Shown one piece after another: positions 32,669 to 40,568 of a stretch of 50,908 bases of DNA (position 1 is the stretch's first letter; each line of letters begins with the position of its first letter). The stretch covers positions 1 to 50,908 of the forward strand of contig CAYTSD010000006.1 of NCBI GenBank assembly GCA_964440495.1, read 5' to 3'. Under the pieces are notes generated by a model. That model saw only the letters and a program-made list of their open reading frames with translations. It was not told the origin of the DNA and made no database searches. The DNA is from Benthortus sp964440495 (GTDB taxonomy: Archaea > Thermoproteota > Nitrososphaeria_A > Caldarchaeales > Wolframiiraptoraceae). Both the position numbers and the translations under genes were made by a program.

Positions 32669-33342
32669 TCACATTCTATTCCTTCAAGACTTACTCCTTC
32701 AGCCTCATACTTTACAATTCTACCTCCATTCTTCACCTTCACAGAGATAACGCCGTCGCACATTCCTAGAATAGTTGCAATCTGGCTTTTGTCGTGTGCC
32801 TCCTCTTCCAAGAGGAAGAGGCTGACAGTGTTCATAGACCTCAATTTCCCGAAGAGAACGTGAAGAAATCTGGAGACGGTTTGGAACGGGTTGTAGAGTA
32901 AAAGTGTTGAGATAGAGTCGAAGACGAGTCTTATCTGAATTTCTTTCAGGATCATCTTTGAGAGAACCTCTCTTAGAGCCACATTATAGGATGCTAGGTC
33001 GACGATGCTTGGAATCCTCCTGAAGTATGGCTTCTCTTCCACCGGGATTCCTATGACTCTAGAGTATAGGTCTATGTAGACCAGTGTCCCATCGTTTAGG
33101 AAGCGGCTAACCTTCTCCCCTATCAAGGTCTTCAGATTCTCATACTCCTTCTCAGCCGTATTGTTTGTTATGCTGACTATGCATCCCTCACCGAGCTCCA
33201 GACCCTTTGCAACAAACTTTCTTGCGAAGAGTTTTTTCCCACCTAGGGGTGGGCCGAGGAGAAGGAAGACCCCTCCCCTCTTCAATCCACCTATCTTCTC
33301 ATCGAGGAGTGGGCATCCCGAGGAAGCTTTCTCCAAACTCAC
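32665..33342 (-). CDS. RecA/KaiC-like ATPase-fold protein with altered P-loop
   Basis: A 225-aa single-domain RAD55/KaiC-like protein. The N terminus (SGCPLLDEKIGGLKRGGVFLLLGPPLGGKK) is typical, but the Walker A Ser/Thr after the Lys is replaced by Lys (GPPLGGKK, about 29-36). The Walker B-like strand IRLVFDSISTLLLYN (about 138-152) keeps its Asp. No DNA-binding extension is visible. It is the last gene of a minus-strand cassette with a Roadblock protein (31 nt upstream), a GTPase fusion and a KaiC-like ATPase. Start GTG 33342. It may bind nucleotides weakly or not at all and act as a partner subunit. Confidence 0.8.
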   Translation of the reverse strand: MSLEKASSGCPLLDEKIGGLKRGGVFLLLGPPLGGKKLFARKFVAKGLELGEGCIVSITNNTAEKEYENLKTLIGEKVSRFLNDGTLVYIDLYSRVIGIPVEEKPYFRRIPSIVDLASYNVALREVLSKMILKEIQIRLVFDSISTLLLYNPFQTVSRFLHVLFGKLRSMNTVSLFLLEEEAHDKSQIATILGMCDGVISVKVKNGGRIVKYEAEGVSLEGIECD

Positions 33343-33373
33343 AGCAATAGATTACGATATACTTGGTTAAAAA

Positions 33374-33742
33374 TTAAGCGAGTATCTTCCTAACCTTCTC
33401 CTTGGTCTTAGCCATCTGGTGGAGGATTAAGCCTAGTGTGGCCTCCCTCGCAGCCATGGCCACGAATATCACATCCTCTCCAGCTCCCATGGCCACTATC
33501 TTAACCCTGCTTCCCTCAACTATCACTCTCTCGGCAACTCCTGCCTTAAGCTCTGAGAAAGCCGTCTCAGCTGCTCCAACCATCGTGGCCGTCATGGCCG
33601 CGAAAGCCTCAGCGTCAACATCTTCTGGAAGAGCGCTCGAGATCAGTATTCCATCTCTTGTCAGCAGGGCTGAGGCAAGAGCGCCTGAGCTTTGGTTAAA
33701 CTCCATTAGAACGCTCTTCAGCATCTCACGGGGTGCGGACAT
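33374..33742 (-). CDS. Roadblock/LC7 domain protein (MglB-like)
   Basis: A 122-aa single-domain Roadblock/LC7 protein. The fold pattern is clear: an N-terminal helix, GALASALLTRDGILISSALPEDVDAEAFAAMTATMVGAAETAFSEL as the strand-turn-strand and long helix, then RVIVEGSRVKIVAMGAGEDVIFVAMA. Roadblock proteins bind Ras-like GTPases as co-GAPs or scaffolds (MglB with MglA in Myxococcus, CvnB in Streptomyces conservons). ATG 33742 directly abuts the stop of the GTPase fusion gene, and GGAGTGAG lies seven bases upstream, so the two proteins are made together. Confidence 0.9.
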   Translation of the reverse strand: MSAPREMLKSVLMEFNQSSGALASALLTRDGILISSALPEDVDAEAFAAMTATMVGAAETAFSELKAGVAERVIVEGSRVKIVAMGAGEDVIFVAMAAREATLGLILHQMAKTKEKVRKILA

Positions 33743-34924
33743 CTACTTGCTCACTCCTTTAAAGATAAGCTTCAGAAGCTCCTCTATCCCCTCAAGTATA
33801 TTAATTTTCTTAGTCGCCACGGTGCCTATTACAGGGATAGAGGGTGGAAGCTTCATAAGCTCTCTAATCTTCTCAGGAGGGAGAGCCCCGGGTAAGTCCT
33901 GTTTGTTGGCGAAGACGACTAGTGGAAGGCCATAGACCTTAGCTTTTCTCAGCATCTCGAGAGCCCTGGGGAAGCTGGAGGGGTTGGTGCTATCTACTAC
34001 GAGTATCACTCCAAGAGTCTCTCCTCCAAGCTGCTCAAGAATTGGGTCAAATCTCTCCTGCCCGATTGTCCCGAATAGGTCGGCTGTGAAGCCCTTATGC
34101 TCGAAGTGCCCGAAGTCGAGGGCGATCGTCGTACCCTTCCTCTGGACGCTTACAGCCCTCGTCGATAGGGCGTGGACTACCGTCGTCTTACCAGCGTGAT
34201 ACGGCCCCGTAATCAATATTTTTGGAACATAGATCTTTAATCCCCCTGGCTTGATGTATCTGAAGGGAATATGCCTAGGCTCAACAGGTTTTCCAGCGAT
34301 TTTCTCGACCGTGAAGAAGTCGCTTAGAATTATTCCCTTCTCAACGGGGCTGAGGCTGATTATGTTATCTACAGCGTCCCTTATCTCGCGTTTAAGGTCT
34401 TGCTCAAAGTCCCATTCGGTGAAAATATAGATTATCGGAGAGTCCTTTAGAAGCGTTAACTTATTCCAGTTCTTCATCCGGTCTACAACCGTTCTCCCGA
34501 AATGGTCTATCAGGGTTGAGAGAGAGTCTGCGACTATCAGACATTTTTCCTCAACGCTGTTTAAGGCTTGGCTGAGCACCTGCTCTATCTCGTCGATGCT
34601 GTATGGATTCTTCACCAAGTATTTTTCATCGCTTAAGATTCCCATGAATCCTGTGTAGGCGTCTATGAAGGCAAGCCTATCCTTCTGCCTAAACTTGTAT
34701 AGATCCCATCCATAGCGTTGAGCGTCTTCCAGAACTATGTCAGGTCTCTTATTGTTGATAAAGTATAGGACCGAGAAGCCCTGGCTGAGCCACTGATGGC
34801 ATATCTGGTAAGCGAGGGGCGCTGCCTCTGTGAAAGGCTTAGACCAGATTAGGGTGCTTGACCCTAACTCTAGGCCTCCCTCAAGCATCTCGTCGAGAAG
34901 CGGTATCCCAGTCTTAAACTTCAC
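33743..34924 (-). CDS. fusion of a degenerate RecA/KaiC-like domain with a Ras-like small GTPase
   Basis: A 393-aa two-domain protein. Residues 1 to about 225 have a RAD55/KaiC-like fold (TGIPLLDEMLEGGLELGS, YGWDLYKF, CLIVADSLSTLI), but the P-loop is gone (WSKPFTEAAPLAYQ where GxxGxGKT would be). Residues about 233-393 are a COG2229/MglA-like GTPase: G1 GPYHAGKTT, G2 Thr in RKGTTIALDFG, G3 LFGTIGQERF, G4 NKQD, G5-like GTVATKK. The GTPase site is intact, although the usual FGTPGQERF has Ile for Pro. Start GTG 34924. With the abutting Roadblock gene it looks like a GTPase switch with a built-in ATPase-fold platform. Confidence 0.88.
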   Translation of the reverse strand: MKFKTGIPLLDEMLEGGLELGSSTLIWSKPFTEAAPLAYQICHQWLSQGFSVLYFINNKRPDIVLEDAQRYGWDLYKFRQKDRLAFIDAYTGFMGILSDEKYLVKNPYSIDEIEQVLSQALNSVEEKCLIVADSLSTLIDHFGRTVVDRMKNWNKLTLLKDSPIIYIFTEWDFEQDLKREIRDAVDNIISLSPVEKGIILSDFFTVEKIAGKPVEPRHIPFRYIKPGGLKIYVPKILITGPYHAGKTTVVHALSTRAVSVQRKGTTIALDFGHFEHKGFTADLFGTIGQERFDPILEQLGGETLGVILVVDSTNPSSFPRALEMLRKAKVYGLPLVVFANKQDLPGALPPEKIRELMKLPPSIPVIGTVATKKINILEGIEELLKLIFKGVSK

Positions 34925-34940
34925 AAAAACGTAACCTGCC

Positions 34941-35648
34941 TTAAAGAGATATAACTATTCCTCTCTCCCCTTGTATTATGAATGTGTAGACGTTCATGCT
35001 GTGGTTGACGCCCCGCATCTTCCTTATATAGAGCTCCCTCTGGAACCCCATCTCACTTCTCCTCAACGCTAATACTATGACCCCTGAGGCCACGAACTCC
35101 TCGACACCATATCTGCTAAGCCTGTTCGTCCCAGTAGGTATCTCGGAGGTTGCTACGGTAGTGACTCCAAGCTCGTCGAGATTATGGATTAAGCCGCGAA
35201 TATAGTTCCTCACCTTCATCTCAGCCGTCAGAGGGTCGACAGCCTTCTCGCTTCTCAAGATTAGGGGTGCAAGCGGATCTATGGCCAATCTCTTCGCACC
35301 AGACTGAGCCAAGAAAGACTTAATCTCATCAACTATCCTCTCAACACTTATCTTCTCAACGTCTTCGAAGTAGGGGGAGATCTCGGCTATAAGCAGCTTG
35401 TTCTCATCCATAAGCTTCTCCAAGTCCCATCCAAGGGATAATGCGTCCTCAACAATATGCTTCGGCTTCTCATCTATGGTTAGATAGACCCCAGGCTCAT
35501 CCTCCAGAGCGCCACTATAGATATACTGTAACGCGAACGTGGTCTTACCCGCACCTGCCTCTCCGCATACGAGGTAGGTTCTCCCAGCGGGGAACCCTCC
35601 CTCTATGAGCGGGTCTAACCCATGTATCCCGGTCTTAACCCGTTTCAC
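34941..35648 (-). CDS. KaiC-like RecA-family ATPase (intact P-loop)
   Basis: A 235-aa single-domain KaiC/RAD55-type ATPase. The start TGIHGLDPLIEGGFPAGRTYLVCGEAGAGKTTFALQYIY contains an intact Walker A (GEAGAGKTT), and the Walker B strand is KRLAIDPLAPLIL. The catalytic Glu region VYLTIDEKP is also present. I place the start at GTG 35648, because the TATA box at 35671-35687 predicts a transcript starting near 35652; TTG 35663 is in frame but would lie upstream. It is the first gene of the cassette, 16 nt before the GTPase fusion. It may be the one active ATPase that pairs with the two degenerate relatives. Confidence 0.87.
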   Translation of the reverse strand: MKRVKTGIHGLDPLIEGGFPAGRTYLVCGEAGAGKTTFALQYIYSGALEDEPGVYLTIDEKPKHIVEDALSLGWDLEKLMDENKLLIAEISPYFEDVEKISVERIVDEIKSFLAQSGAKRLAIDPLAPLILRSEKAVDPLTAEMKVRNYIRGLIHNLDELGVTTVATSEIPTGTNRLSRYGVEEFVASGVIVLALRRSEMGFQRELYIRKMRGVNHSMNVYTFIIQGERGIVISL

Positions 35649-35670
35649 AGACCTTGAGAACAATGGAGGC

Positions 35671-35687
35671 GATTTAAATATTTAGTA
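35671..35687. promoter_or_regulatory. palindromic TATA region between the KaiC/GTPase cassette and the Pel-like operon
   Basis: GATTTAAATATTTAG is nearly self-complementary. It can drive the minus-strand cassette (start near 35652) and the plus-strand TPR-PelF-PelG operon (start near 35705) from one point. Confidence 0.6.
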
Positions 35688-35712
35688 TCGGTCTCCTCCA
35701 ATAATTAAGGAG

Positions 35713-36186
35713 ATGAGTTCATGGATTGAGAAGGTTGGTGGAGAAAGCAGGTGGTTTAAGGCGAACAAGCTTGAGAAGGAGGGAAGATACGGGGAGGCAT
35801 TAACACTCTATCTAGAGGAGGCGAAGAAGCAGGAGGAAAGAAGCCCAGCCCTCACAGCCTTAAGCTATCTCTCCGCAGCTAAATGCGCGCTAAAACTTGG
35901 AAGAATAGATGATGCCTCGAAGCTCTTCCTAAAAGCTGGTAAAAAGTATGAAGACTACGGGGACTCCATTCTCAGCGTATCCCCAAACTCTTCAGCCTGG
36001 GCCTATAAGATGGCTTCAAGATGCTATGCCTGGGCTGGAGACGACTCCTCCGCTGAGAAAGCACTTGAAAAAGCATCTTCAATAGCTGAGAAAATGGGTG
36101 AACGTGGAAGACAGTATATGCCTCTCTTCAAGCCCTACAAGCCCAAGAAGGGTGAGAAAACAGATGAGGATAGCGATGCTGCATGA
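35713..36186 (+). CDS. TPR-like helical repeat protein
   Basis: A 157-aa helical protein with tetratricopeptide-like repeats: WFKANKLEKEGRYGEALTLYLEEAKKQ (about 13-39), ALTALSYLSAAKCALKLGRIDDASKLFLKAGKKY (about 45-78) and AWAYKMASRCYAWAGDDSSAEKALEKASSIAEKM (about 92-125). The Ala/Gly/Tyr spacing matches TPR or alpha-SNAP-like hairpins. The tail is Lys/Pro-rich and then acidic (TDEDSDAA). No membrane segment. Its 3' end overlaps the PelF-like gene by 23 nt, so the two are translationally linked. In bacterial pel operons the gene before pelF (pelE) also encodes a TPR protein; homology is not proven. Confidence 0.78.
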   Translation: MSSWIEKVGGESRWFKANKLEKEGRYGEALTLYLEEAKKQEERSPALTALSYLSAAKCALKLGRIDDASKLFLKAGKKYEDYGDSILSVSPNSSAWAYKMASRCYAWAGDDSSAEKALEKASSIAEKMGERGRQYMPLFKPYKPKKGEKTDEDSDAA

Positions 36187-37630
36187 AGGAACCTACCCAT
36201 ACTATAAAGGCGGAGTAAGCACATGGACACAGAACCTCATAAAAAGCCTAAATGAATTCGAATTCCTAATAATTTCAATAACAACAAAACCTCTTAGAAA
36301 AATAGTCTACGAAAAACCCGCAAACGTCAAACATCTAATACAGATACCTCTATGGGGAACAGAAATAGTTGGAGAACATCTGAAAGAATTCAGCCTAAGA
36401 AAATTAATGGAATTAAATGCAAAGACAAGGGATGAGGAGGTAAAAGAGAAATTCGTGCCAAACTTTAGAACATTCTTAGAGGAGATAAAGGTCGGTGGAA
36501 AGAATCCTGAAGAACTTGGAGAAGCGTTATCGGAAATCCATAAGTTCCTAAGCACACATAGCCACACCAAGGTATTCAAAAACGTAGATGTCTGGAACAC
36601 ATTCTATGAAGAAATAGTTCAAGACGAGTTATATTCGACTATGAGAGCATCATTCGCGATAAGCCTCGCGTCAATTATACAGCATATAATGCGTATATTC
36701 TCATATAATTATCCGGATGTGGATATTTATCATTCTTCTGCCGCTGCTCTATGTGGCCTCATAGGAGTTGTTAAGAAGATTAAGGATGGGACACCTTATC
36801 TGGTCACTGAGCATGGGGTGTATTTCAGGGAGAGGATGCTCGACGTATATGCGGAGATGACTCTCCCGGAAAAGATTCTCTGGATGAATATGTTTAAGGC
36901 GATTACCTCCGTAAACTATCATTATGCTGACAAGATAATGCCTGTCTGCGAATTCAATGTTGAATGGGAGGAGGAGTTCGGAGTACCTCATAGGAAGATT
37001 GAGATGATATACAATGGAGTGGATGTTAATAGGTTTAAGCCTATGGCTGTGGACGTTGAGGAGGGTGTGAGACCCGTAGTCGCGATGACGAGGATAGAGA
37101 AGCTGAAGGATGTTCTAAACATTATAGAGGCCATGCAGTATATAGGTGGGAAGATCCCCCAAGCCAGGCTTGAAATCTATGGCCCCATTAGTGATGAGAG
37201 ATATTATGAGCTCTGCTTGAGGAAGGTGGATGAGCTGGAGCTTCAGGAGAAGGTTAGGTTCATGGGGCCTACAGATGCTCCCGAGGCCGCCTATAATAGG
37301 GCTGAGGTCTTTGTTCAGCCTAGTCTCTCCGAAGGCTTCCCATTCACGGTTATCGAGGCTATGGCCTGCGGCAAGCCTATCGTGGCGACAGATGTAGGTG
37401 GGGTAAGGGAGGCTGTTGGAGACGCTGGAATAGTTGTTCCACCTAGAGCCCCTAAAGAGCTCGCGGAAGCCGTCGTCAAGCTTATGGATGATAGAGAACT
37501 CAGAGAGGAGCTCGGGAAGAGAGGTAGAGAAAGAGTTCTAAGACTATTCACTTATAGAAAATTTGTTGAGGAGTATCGGAGAGTGTATCTTGAGACCGTT
37601 ACGGAGGCTAGGGCTAGGGGGTTGATGTAG
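36164..37630 (+). CDS. PelF-like family 4 glycosyltransferase
   Basis: A 488-aa GT4 glycosyltransferase of the PelF type. The N terminus MRIAMLHEGTYPYYKGGVSTWTQNLI is the family hallmark, followed by a long insert with helices (about 70-170, DUF3492-like), and YHSSAAALCGLIG...YLVTEHGVYFRERM. The donor-binding half has EGFPFTVIE (Glu390, Glu398, the EX7E motif) and CGKPIVATDVGGVREAV. PelF polymerises an N-acetylhexosamine polymer from UDP-sugar in bacteria. Start ATG 36164 is chosen because GGTGA lies eight bases upstream and the N-terminal motif begins here; a frame open to 36098 is not used. Its stop abuts the ATG of the PelG-like gene. Confidence 0.88.
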   Translation: MRIAMLHEGTYPYYKGGVSTWTQNLIKSLNEFEFLIISITTKPLRKIVYEKPANVKHLIQIPLWGTEIVGEHLKEFSLRKLMELNAKTRDEEVKEKFVPNFRTFLEEIKVGGKNPEELGEALSEIHKFLSTHSHTKVFKNVDVWNTFYEEIVQDELYSTMRASFAISLASIIQHIMRIFSYNYPDVDIYHSSAAALCGLIGVVKKIKDGTPYLVTEHGVYFRERMLDVYAEMTLPEKILWMNMFKAITSVNYHYADKIMPVCEFNVEWEEEFGVPHRKIEMIYNGVDVNRFKPMAVDVEEGVRPVVAMTRIEKLKDVLNIIEAMQYIGGKIPQARLEIYGPISDERYYELCLRKVDELELQEKVRFMGPTDAPEAAYNRAEVFVQPSLSEGFPFTVIEAMACGKPIVATDVGGVREAVGDAGIVVPPRAPKELAEAVVKLMDDRELREELGKRGRERVLRLFTYRKFVEEYRRVYLETVTEARARGLM

Positions 37631-39175
37631 ATGTCGCTTTACAGAGACTTGGACACCCTTGCTAGAACAGTTCTAGAGATAGATGATAAGGTTAAGGACT
37701 ATCTCGAGGCGGCGGCGATACTTGAAGCCGTAGGGGTCTCGAAGAGCACCGCCAACCGCCTGGGATACCCGGATGTCTTCACACTCGCCAAAGATGTCAT
37801 GAAAGTGGTTGAGCATTATAGGTTGATTGGAGAATCTGTAGGCGAGGAGAAGCCGACGAGGCTCAAAAGAATAGTTGAAGCCGTCAAGCTCTTTTTCTCC
37901 GGAGTCCTCCTAAGCTCCCCCTGGCTCATAATAACATTATCCTACCTACTCTTCGGGGTAGCATTACTTCCAGTCTATGAGGAGCCCCTCTACGCAACCG
38001 CAATAGACTTCACATTAACGCTCAGCATAATTCTCACAGCCTTCCTTCAGCCAACATTCATGCGCAAACTACTATACTATATCTACCAAGACGATATAGA
38101 TAATGCTCAATGGATTACTACAGTCTATTATATTCTGGGGGCAGTCATGGTTGCCGTAAGTGCATCAGTCTTAACTATCATTCTTAACTTGTCTGGGATG
38201 TATCCGTCTTGGTGGCCGCTTTACATTTTATCATATTTTATCCCGTTCTCTCTCTTCTGGCTTGCGCTGGCTCCTCTCTACGCCCTTAGAAGACACTACG
38301 CCCTAGCCCTCTCCTACATAATCTCACTATCATTTATCGGGACGGTAAACTATCTGTTCGGCTCCGAAATTATACCTCACGTAGTTCACATCTATGGAAT
38401 ATTGTTGGGAGCGTTTTTTGCAATAATGTATTTCACCAGTCTTCTATATGTTAGGTCAAGGATTACTGCTGGAGAAGGCGTTGAATCCACTATTCCGCCG
38501 AAGCTCTCCACGGTATTCTATCTAGGCTCAAGTTACGCTATAGCAGGGATACTATACTTCCTATTCATATTTATTGATAGGTTTCTCGTCTGGACGATGG
38601 CGGAAGCATATCCTATTCTCGCTAACATAGAGTATGAGAAGGCTGCGAATCTATCTCTCCTAATATTAGCTGCTCCATTCGGCGTAATGAACTACTACCT
38701 AACTAAACTCTATGAGGAAATCTCGAAGGGAGGGGATAGATTTTCCATAAAGGATTCAAGGAATTTTGCCCAGGATATTAAGAGATATTTTCTTAAGGCT
38801 TGTCTAGCTGTGCTTGGAGCTGGAGCTCTCTCATATATGGGTCTTTCCATTCTCTTCTTCTATCTTGGATGGCTTCCAACAGCAAAGAGTTGGTTTATCT
38901 ACCTATTCAGCGGGGTGAGCTACGTTCTTTTACCAGCATTCTTCCTAGGATTCCTAATTGGAATCTTTCTCTATAGACCTAAGATGTTCTTGGCATCGAT
39001 GTCGATTGGGGTTGGAATGAATCTCATTCTCGGATTCCTGCTTACGAGGCTTATTGGATACGAGTATGCAGCCTTCTCCTATGCCTTGTCGTCAGCAGTC
39101 TTGGCTGGAACATCTATCCTCCTGACCCTGAAGATGCTGGAGCGAATAGACTATGCCTACTATTCAGCGTTCTAG
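37631..39175 (+). CDS. PelG-like polysaccharide exporter
   Basis: A 514-aa membrane protein with about 12 hydrophobic helices, after a ~88-residue cytoplasmic N-terminal region (AAAILEAVGVSKSTANRLGYPDVFTLAKDV). The first helix region VKLFFSGVLLSSPWLIITLSY matches the PelG pattern (SS-x-PW), and FLQPTFMRKLLYYIYQDD matches the loop after helix 3. PelG belongs to the MOP flippase superfamily and moves the Pel chain across the membrane with PelF. The N-terminal extension is longer than in bacterial PelG (about 456 aa). ATG 37631 follows the PelF stop directly. Overlaps the convergent PUA-like gene by 4 nt. Confidence 0.82.
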   Translation: MSLYRDLDTLARTVLEIDDKVKDYLEAAAILEAVGVSKSTANRLGYPDVFTLAKDVMKVVEHYRLIGESVGEEKPTRLKRIVEAVKLFFSGVLLSSPWLIITLSYLLFGVALLPVYEEPLYATAIDFTLTLSIILTAFLQPTFMRKLLYYIYQDDIDNAQWITTVYYILGAVMVAVSASVLTIILNLSGMYPSWWPLYILSYFIPFSLFWLALAPLYALRRHYALALSYIISLSFIGTVNYLFGSEIIPHVVHIYGILLGAFFAIMYFTSLLYVRSRITAGEGVESTIPPKLSTVFYLGSSYAIAGILYFLFIFIDRFLVWTMAEAYPILANIEYEKAANLSLLILAAPFGVMNYYLTKLYEEISKGGDRFSIKDSRNFAQDIKRYFLKACLAVLGAGALSYMGLSILFFYLGWLPTAKSWFIYLFSGVSYVLLPAFFLGFLIGIFLYRPKMFLASMSIGVGMNLILGFLLTRLIGYEYAAFSYALSSAVLAGTSILLTLKMLERIDYAYYSAF

Positions 39176-39627
39176 GATTTTTCTGGAATCCTCCTCCACT
39201 TAGCAATCTGAGGATATATTTTCCCATCTCTTGAAACTCTTCCTGAGCCTAGGTAGAGTTTTCCAAGTCTTCCGACGACGTAGATTCCTTCGGTCTCAGC
39301 ATGTAGGGTGAGGGGCGCAGCCTTCATCCAGAGCTCAGCCTCCTCCTCACTAAGCTCAACTATGTTCTTCTTTATCGCGTCGTCTAGGAGTTGGCTACCC
39401 TCTGGTGAGAGTGAGACCCCTGCTTTCGAGAGCTTGGCTACATAGAGACCTATCTGCTGAACCTTTCTAAGCTTTCTGGCGAGCTTAGCTGTCTCAGGCG
39501 TAGTGGCTCGGATTCTTCTTCCACCACTTATGTAGAGGACTAGGCCGTCGAATGCATCTTCAACTCCATACTGCTTCTTCAGAGACTCTTGGAGGTTCTT
39601 TATCTCTCTTTGAGAGAGCCTCCTCAC
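39172..39627 (-). CDS. NOL1/NOP2/Fmu-type ribosome biogenesis protein (PUA-like)
   Basis: A 151-aa archaeal protein of the COG3270 type. It begins MRRLSQREIKNLQESLKKQYGVEDAFDGLVLYISGGRRIRATT, with a helical first part and a PUA-like C-terminal part (TLHAETEGIYVVGRLGKLYLGSGRVSRDGKIYPQIAKWR). Proteins of this family resemble the RNA-binding end of NSUN methyltransferases as a free domain. It follows the NSUN gene upstream with a 4-nt overlap (ATGA), so the two should work together on the same RNA substrate; this is an inference from the gene order. Confidence 0.8.
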   Translation of the reverse strand: MRRLSQREIKNLQESLKKQYGVEDAFDGLVLYISGGRRIRATTPETAKLARKLRKVQQIGLYVAKLSKAGVSLSPEGSQLLDDAIKKNIVELSEEEAELWMKAAPLTLHAETEGIYVVGRLGKLYLGSGRVSRDGKIYPQIAKWRRIPEKS

Positions 39628-40568
39628 CGCTGCTCACCCATCTTCCTTATCTTCGCTATGTAGAATCCTTCAGCCCAATTATCGTAGGGCATTATCCTCA
39701 TGGTTTTCCTTAGTTCGCTGCTGAAGACCCTATCCTCCCACTCTGTTAGCCCAGACCTTCCTCTAAGACCCCTAAGACTGAACCCTTCTAGCATCGCATC
39801 CTCTCTAAGCTTTAGAAATTCATCTATAACCGCTTCATTCTCTTCGACGGTTAGGGTGCAGGTAGCGTAGACTAGGATGCCTCCTGGTTTCAGGGATTTG
39901 AATCCGGCTAGGAGGAGTTGGAGCTGTAGGTGGGAGAGCCTTTTAATGGTCCTGTATCTCCAAGACTTTGCTACGCCCCAGTCCTTGCTCACGACTCCAA
40001 GGGAGCTGCATGGAGCGTCTACTAAGACTTTGTCGAAGAGGCTTGCCGCCCAGGCTGGAAACCTCCTCCCATCCATCAGTGTTAATACGACGTTTAGGAC
40101 TCCGAATCTCTGGAGGTTTGAGGAGAGAGCCTTAACCCTCTCATAGCTGACGTCGTTTGCGACAAGCACACCTCTGCCCTCAAGGAGCTGCGCTATCTGA
40201 GTGCTCTTACTGCCAGGTGCGGCGCAGAGGTCGAGGACTATCTCCCCTGGATGGGGGTCTAGAACCTCGACAGGCGCCATAGAGACTGGGCCCTGCATGT
40301 AGACTAGGCCTAGCATGTGTTCGAGTGTTGCTCCAAGCTCTCCACCCTCCTCGACTATGTAGCCGTAGCGTGCCCATGGAATCTTCCGCGTCCTGAAGCC
40401 TTTCCTCTCCAATCTCTCCAAGACATAGTTCTCATCGGCTTTCAGGGTGTTAACTCGGAATCCTTCAGGTAATGGTTTTTCATAGGCTTCGAGTAGGAGC
40501 TCTATGTCTATTATGGGAAGTCTTCTCAGATATTCTTTGAGGTCGTCGCTGATTATTAGGCGGCTCAT
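39624..40568 (-). CDS. NSUN-family tRNA/rRNA cytosine-C5 methyltransferase
   Basis: A 314-aa SAM-dependent RNA m5C methyltransferase without an N-terminal extension. Motif I is VLDLCAAPGSKSTQIAQLL (about 112-130), motif IV VDAPCSSLG (catalytic-type Cys) and motif VI YATCTLTVEENEAV (nucleophile Cys), and FRVNTLKADE near the N terminus is also typical. Second member of this family in the window. It lies between the sugar isomerase gene upstream (abutting) and the PUA-like partner downstream (4-nt overlap). ATG start at 40568. Confidence 0.9.
   Translation of the reverse strand: MSRLIISDDLKEYLRRLPIIDIELLLEAYEKPLPEGFRVNTLKADENYVLERLERKGFRTRKIPWARYGYIVEEGGELGATLEHMLGLVYMQGPVSMAPVEVLDPHPGEIVLDLCAAPGSKSTQIAQLLEGRGVLVANDVSYERVKALSSNLQRFGVLNVVLTLMDGRRFPAWAASLFDKVLVDAPCSSLGVVSKDWGVAKSWRYRTIKRLSHLQLQLLLAGFKSLKPGGILVYATCTLTVEENEAVIDEFLKLREDAMLEGFSLRGLRGRSGLTEWEDRVFSSELRKTMRIMPYDNWAEGFYIAKIRKMGEQR

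Noticed and set aside
36098..36163. Longer N terminus for the PelF-like protein
   Set aside because: These codons are a shifted reading of the TPR gene; the family N terminus and a Shine-Dalgarno both point to ATG 36164.
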